DNA of 64,000 nt from Sulfolobales archaeon (lineage in GTDB: Archaea; Thermoproteota; Thermoprotei_A; Sulfolobales; NBVN01), in the NCBI GenBank assembly GCA_026413885.1, contig JAOAKA010000001.1, forward strand, positions 240,762 to 304,761, read 5' to 3'. A model generated the notes under the pieces. The model had not been told where the DNA came from. It was given only the letters and a program-made list of their open reading frames with translations, and did not search any database. This document shows positions 62,682 through 64,000 of the stretch, in pieces. A program made the translations under genes and the position numbers. Positions within the stretch are counted from its first letter, which is position 1; the number at the start of each line of letters is the position of its first letter.

Positions 62682-63521
62682 CTACTCAATAACTTCAAGA
62701 CCGTATGTATCTGAAACTGCTTTAACTACGTGCTTTACATAAGCAGGAATCTTGCCTTCTAAAACAACTCTCATAGTTCTAGTACTTGACTTCAGTATCG
62801 CCTGTCTTAAAGCACTTTCTAGGAGCTCGAGAGAATCTCGAAATTCTTTAACTACATGTCTCGATATTATATGTCCGTAGCACTCATTTGTAGCAATAGA
62901 TCTCTGGGTGAATTGATGAGCGTAGTGACCTCCTCCAACTCCTACAGAAGAAATACAGTTGGGGTGTGGTTCAGTAATAGCTCTAAAGACCGCTTCAGCT
63001 AGCACTTCTTGGTAGGGCTTATGAGACCACTCAAAAGGAGAAGAACCGATTTCGGCAAATGTTAGAGGTTTACCAACTTCTGTAGGTCCGTGGTGTGTAA
63101 CTTCGTAAGTTACTTCTGTCTCTTCCAGTTTTCGGTCTTTAGCGAGCTGTATAAGGTGTTTTAAAATCGATAGAGCGATTGGTGGATTAGATATTGCTAG
63201 TTCTCTAGGCCTACCGCCGTACTCCGCTCTATCTAATATATTTCCGGTGTGATGTACTGTAAGAGACTTTATTCTAGATACAGCACTATGTCTCGATACA
63301 ATAATGAAGTAGTCGGCATCAAATACTCTATCTAGAAAACTGAAGTAGAGAACATCTTCAGCAAATCCAGCGATCACTAGCTCTAGATTGCTGAGGTAGG
63401 TAACACAAGTAATCGAGTTTCCAGCTTTAAGCTCTCTACAGTCAGTCATCTTAGCTAGCTCGAGTGCTGTACCAGCTCCAGCTGGATCTATAGTACTATA
63501 TGCTACTACCACTCTTTTCAA
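62682..63521 (-). CDS. dtdA: D-aminoacyl-tRNA deacylase DtdA
   Basis: DtdA (GEK1 type, archaea and plants) hydrolyses D-amino acids mischarged to tRNA. The 279 residues contain YSTIDPAGAGTA near the start, HHGPTEVGKP and GGGHYAHQFT. TTG start at 63521; a TTAAATA box on the minus strand (63554-63560) lies within an inverted repeat about 30 bases upstream, so expression might be controlled there. Confidence 0.94.
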   Translation of the reverse strand: MKRVVVAYSTIDPAGAGTALELAKMTDCRELKAGNSITCVTYLSNLELVIAGFAEDVLYFSFLDRVFDADYFIIVSRHSAVSRIKSLTVHHTGNILDRAEYGGRPRELAISNPPIALSILKHLIQLAKDRKLEETEVTYEVTHHGPTEVGKPLTFAEIGSSPFEWSHKPYQEVLAEAVFRAITEPHPNCISSVGVGGGHYAHQFTQRSIATNECYGHIISRHVVKEFRDSLELLESALRQAILKSSTRTMRVVLEGKIPAYVKHVVKAVSDTYGLEVIE

Positions 63522-63535
63522 GTCTCAAACCCGTA

Positions 63536-63590
63536 GGTAGAACTTTGAATTAGTATTTAACAATGTGGAGCCAACCTCTAAAGTTCTACC
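63536..63590. repeat. 11-base inverted repeat around the dtdA promoter
   Basis: GGTAGAACTTT (63536-63546) and AAAGTTCTACC (63580-63590) are perfect inverted copies with 33 bases between them. The TATA-like TATTTAA of the dtdA promoter lies in the loop. It could be an operator for a dimeric regulator or a hairpin; which is not decided. Confidence 0.6.
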
Positions 63591-63653
63591 AGTCGCTAGA
63601 AGTCCACGGCTGCTCCAGTGTTTTGAAGACCTTGTATAATAGTGAGTACATAA

Positions 63654-64000
63654 TTTCGTTACGTAGTATCTACGTCGGGATTCGATATACCTAATGTAAT
63701 ACGAGCTAGCTGTAAGTCTGGATACATAGCTTTCACATACCTAGAGAAGTGTATTGATAAATCGATATTGGAGTTAGTAAATCATTTATGTAGAGTCGAG
63801 ATAGTCGAACAAAATTGGAACTGCTTGCTTAGTGGGGTGAAGATCTCTAGAGAGCTGCCATACTCCATGCAGTACAGTAACTGCATATACTTTGAGATAT
63901 CACAGGGATACTACGTAGGAGTGCTACCGGGCTATATCGATGCTCAATGTATCTACTGTGATAGTGAACTTAGGTGTAGATACGGTCTCCAGAAGAAAGT
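63654..64000 (+). CDS. Cys-rich protein, 3' part cut by the window edge
   Basis: An open frame begins after TAA 63651 and runs off the right edge. The first usual starts are TTG 63768 and GTG 63837, but the frame before them also reads like protein, so the true start is uncertain. The visible part has repeated cysteines (NCLL, NCIY, QCIYCDSELRC) that suggest a metal-binding protein. No family recognised. Confidence 0.45.

Overview
The window looks like a piece of the main chromosome of a thermophilic crenarchaeon (Thermoproteota, most like the Desulfurococcales/Fervidicoccales grade). The archaeal markers are eS1 (S3Ae), Pcc1 of KEOPS, diphthine synthase, Nep1, topoisomerase VI, an Lhr helicase, PINA ATPase, DtdA, family-4 uracil-DNA glycosylase and an archaeal-type AlaRS. 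A TFE-beta-like factor with a four-Cys cluster motif, three intron-containing tRNAs, TATA boxes about 26 bp before leaderless starts, and heavy AGA/AGG use for arginine point more narrowly to the Crenarchaeota. No plasmid, virus, insertion sequence or CRISPR array was seen. The exact genus cannot be fixed from the sequence.

Layout. 1-5.2 kb: start of an MBL-fold hydrolase, XTP pyrophosphatase, small unknown genes, a PfkB-type kinase and an isochorismatase-fold hydrolase. 5.2-10.6 kb (minus): TtuA-like protein lacking a recognisable PP-loop, Pcc1, eS1, TRASH/L24e-like protein and Lhr helicase, with a cloverleaf-like structured element next to eS1. 10.7-13 kb: flavin reductase, a gap holding a well-formed dual-guide C/D box sRNA, and a DPM/GtrA glycosyltransferase. 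13-24 kb: a [NiFe]-hydrogenase island with hypF, the maturation protease and a 13-gene Mbh-type operon that joins an Ech-like hydrogenase to Mrp antiporter subunits. 24-32.7 kb: YhbY-type protein, Nep1, DNA ligase, DphB, a DUF357-cytidylyltransferase, DUF434 protein, AlaRS and a COG2426 membrane protein. 32.7-37.8 kb: ornithine cyclodeaminase family, XerA-like recombinase, 5S rRNA, YjbQ and TFE-beta. 37.9-50.4 kb: topoisomerase VI B and A, DeoC, class II aldolase, a protein resembling RNA ligases but with Arg at the catalytic Lys position, GlmS, Elp3, a flippase and a SWIM protein. 50.5-57 kb: tRNA-Arg and tRNA-Leu, PINA, a CitG-like protein, an FtsX-like membrane protein paired with an OPT transporter, and tRNA-Pro. 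57-64 kb: HD hydrolase, MobB with an Fe-S domain, a helical protein with a four-Cys cluster, a rhomboid protease with a large extra domain, uracil-DNA glycosylase, DtdA and a truncated Cys-rich ORF.

How the genes work together. The hydrogenase island suggests growth by fermentation: ferredoxin electrons reduce protons to H2 while the Mrp-like half builds a Na+ or H+ gradient. HypF builds the Fe(CN)2CO ligands and the HycI-type protease trims the large subunit, whose C-terminal tail is still encoded. Around it lie translation and RNA-modification genes (KEOPS, Nep1, Elp3, AlaRS, DtdA, DphB and C/D guides) and DNA maintenance genes (Lhr, ligase, Topo VI, XerA, UDG, PINA). Points worth a second look are the dual-guide sRNA, the RNA-ligase-like protein, the TtuA-like protein without its PP-loop, two genes with no ATG, GTG or TTG at the expected start, the E-F fusion in the hydrogenase operon and the cloverleaf element.
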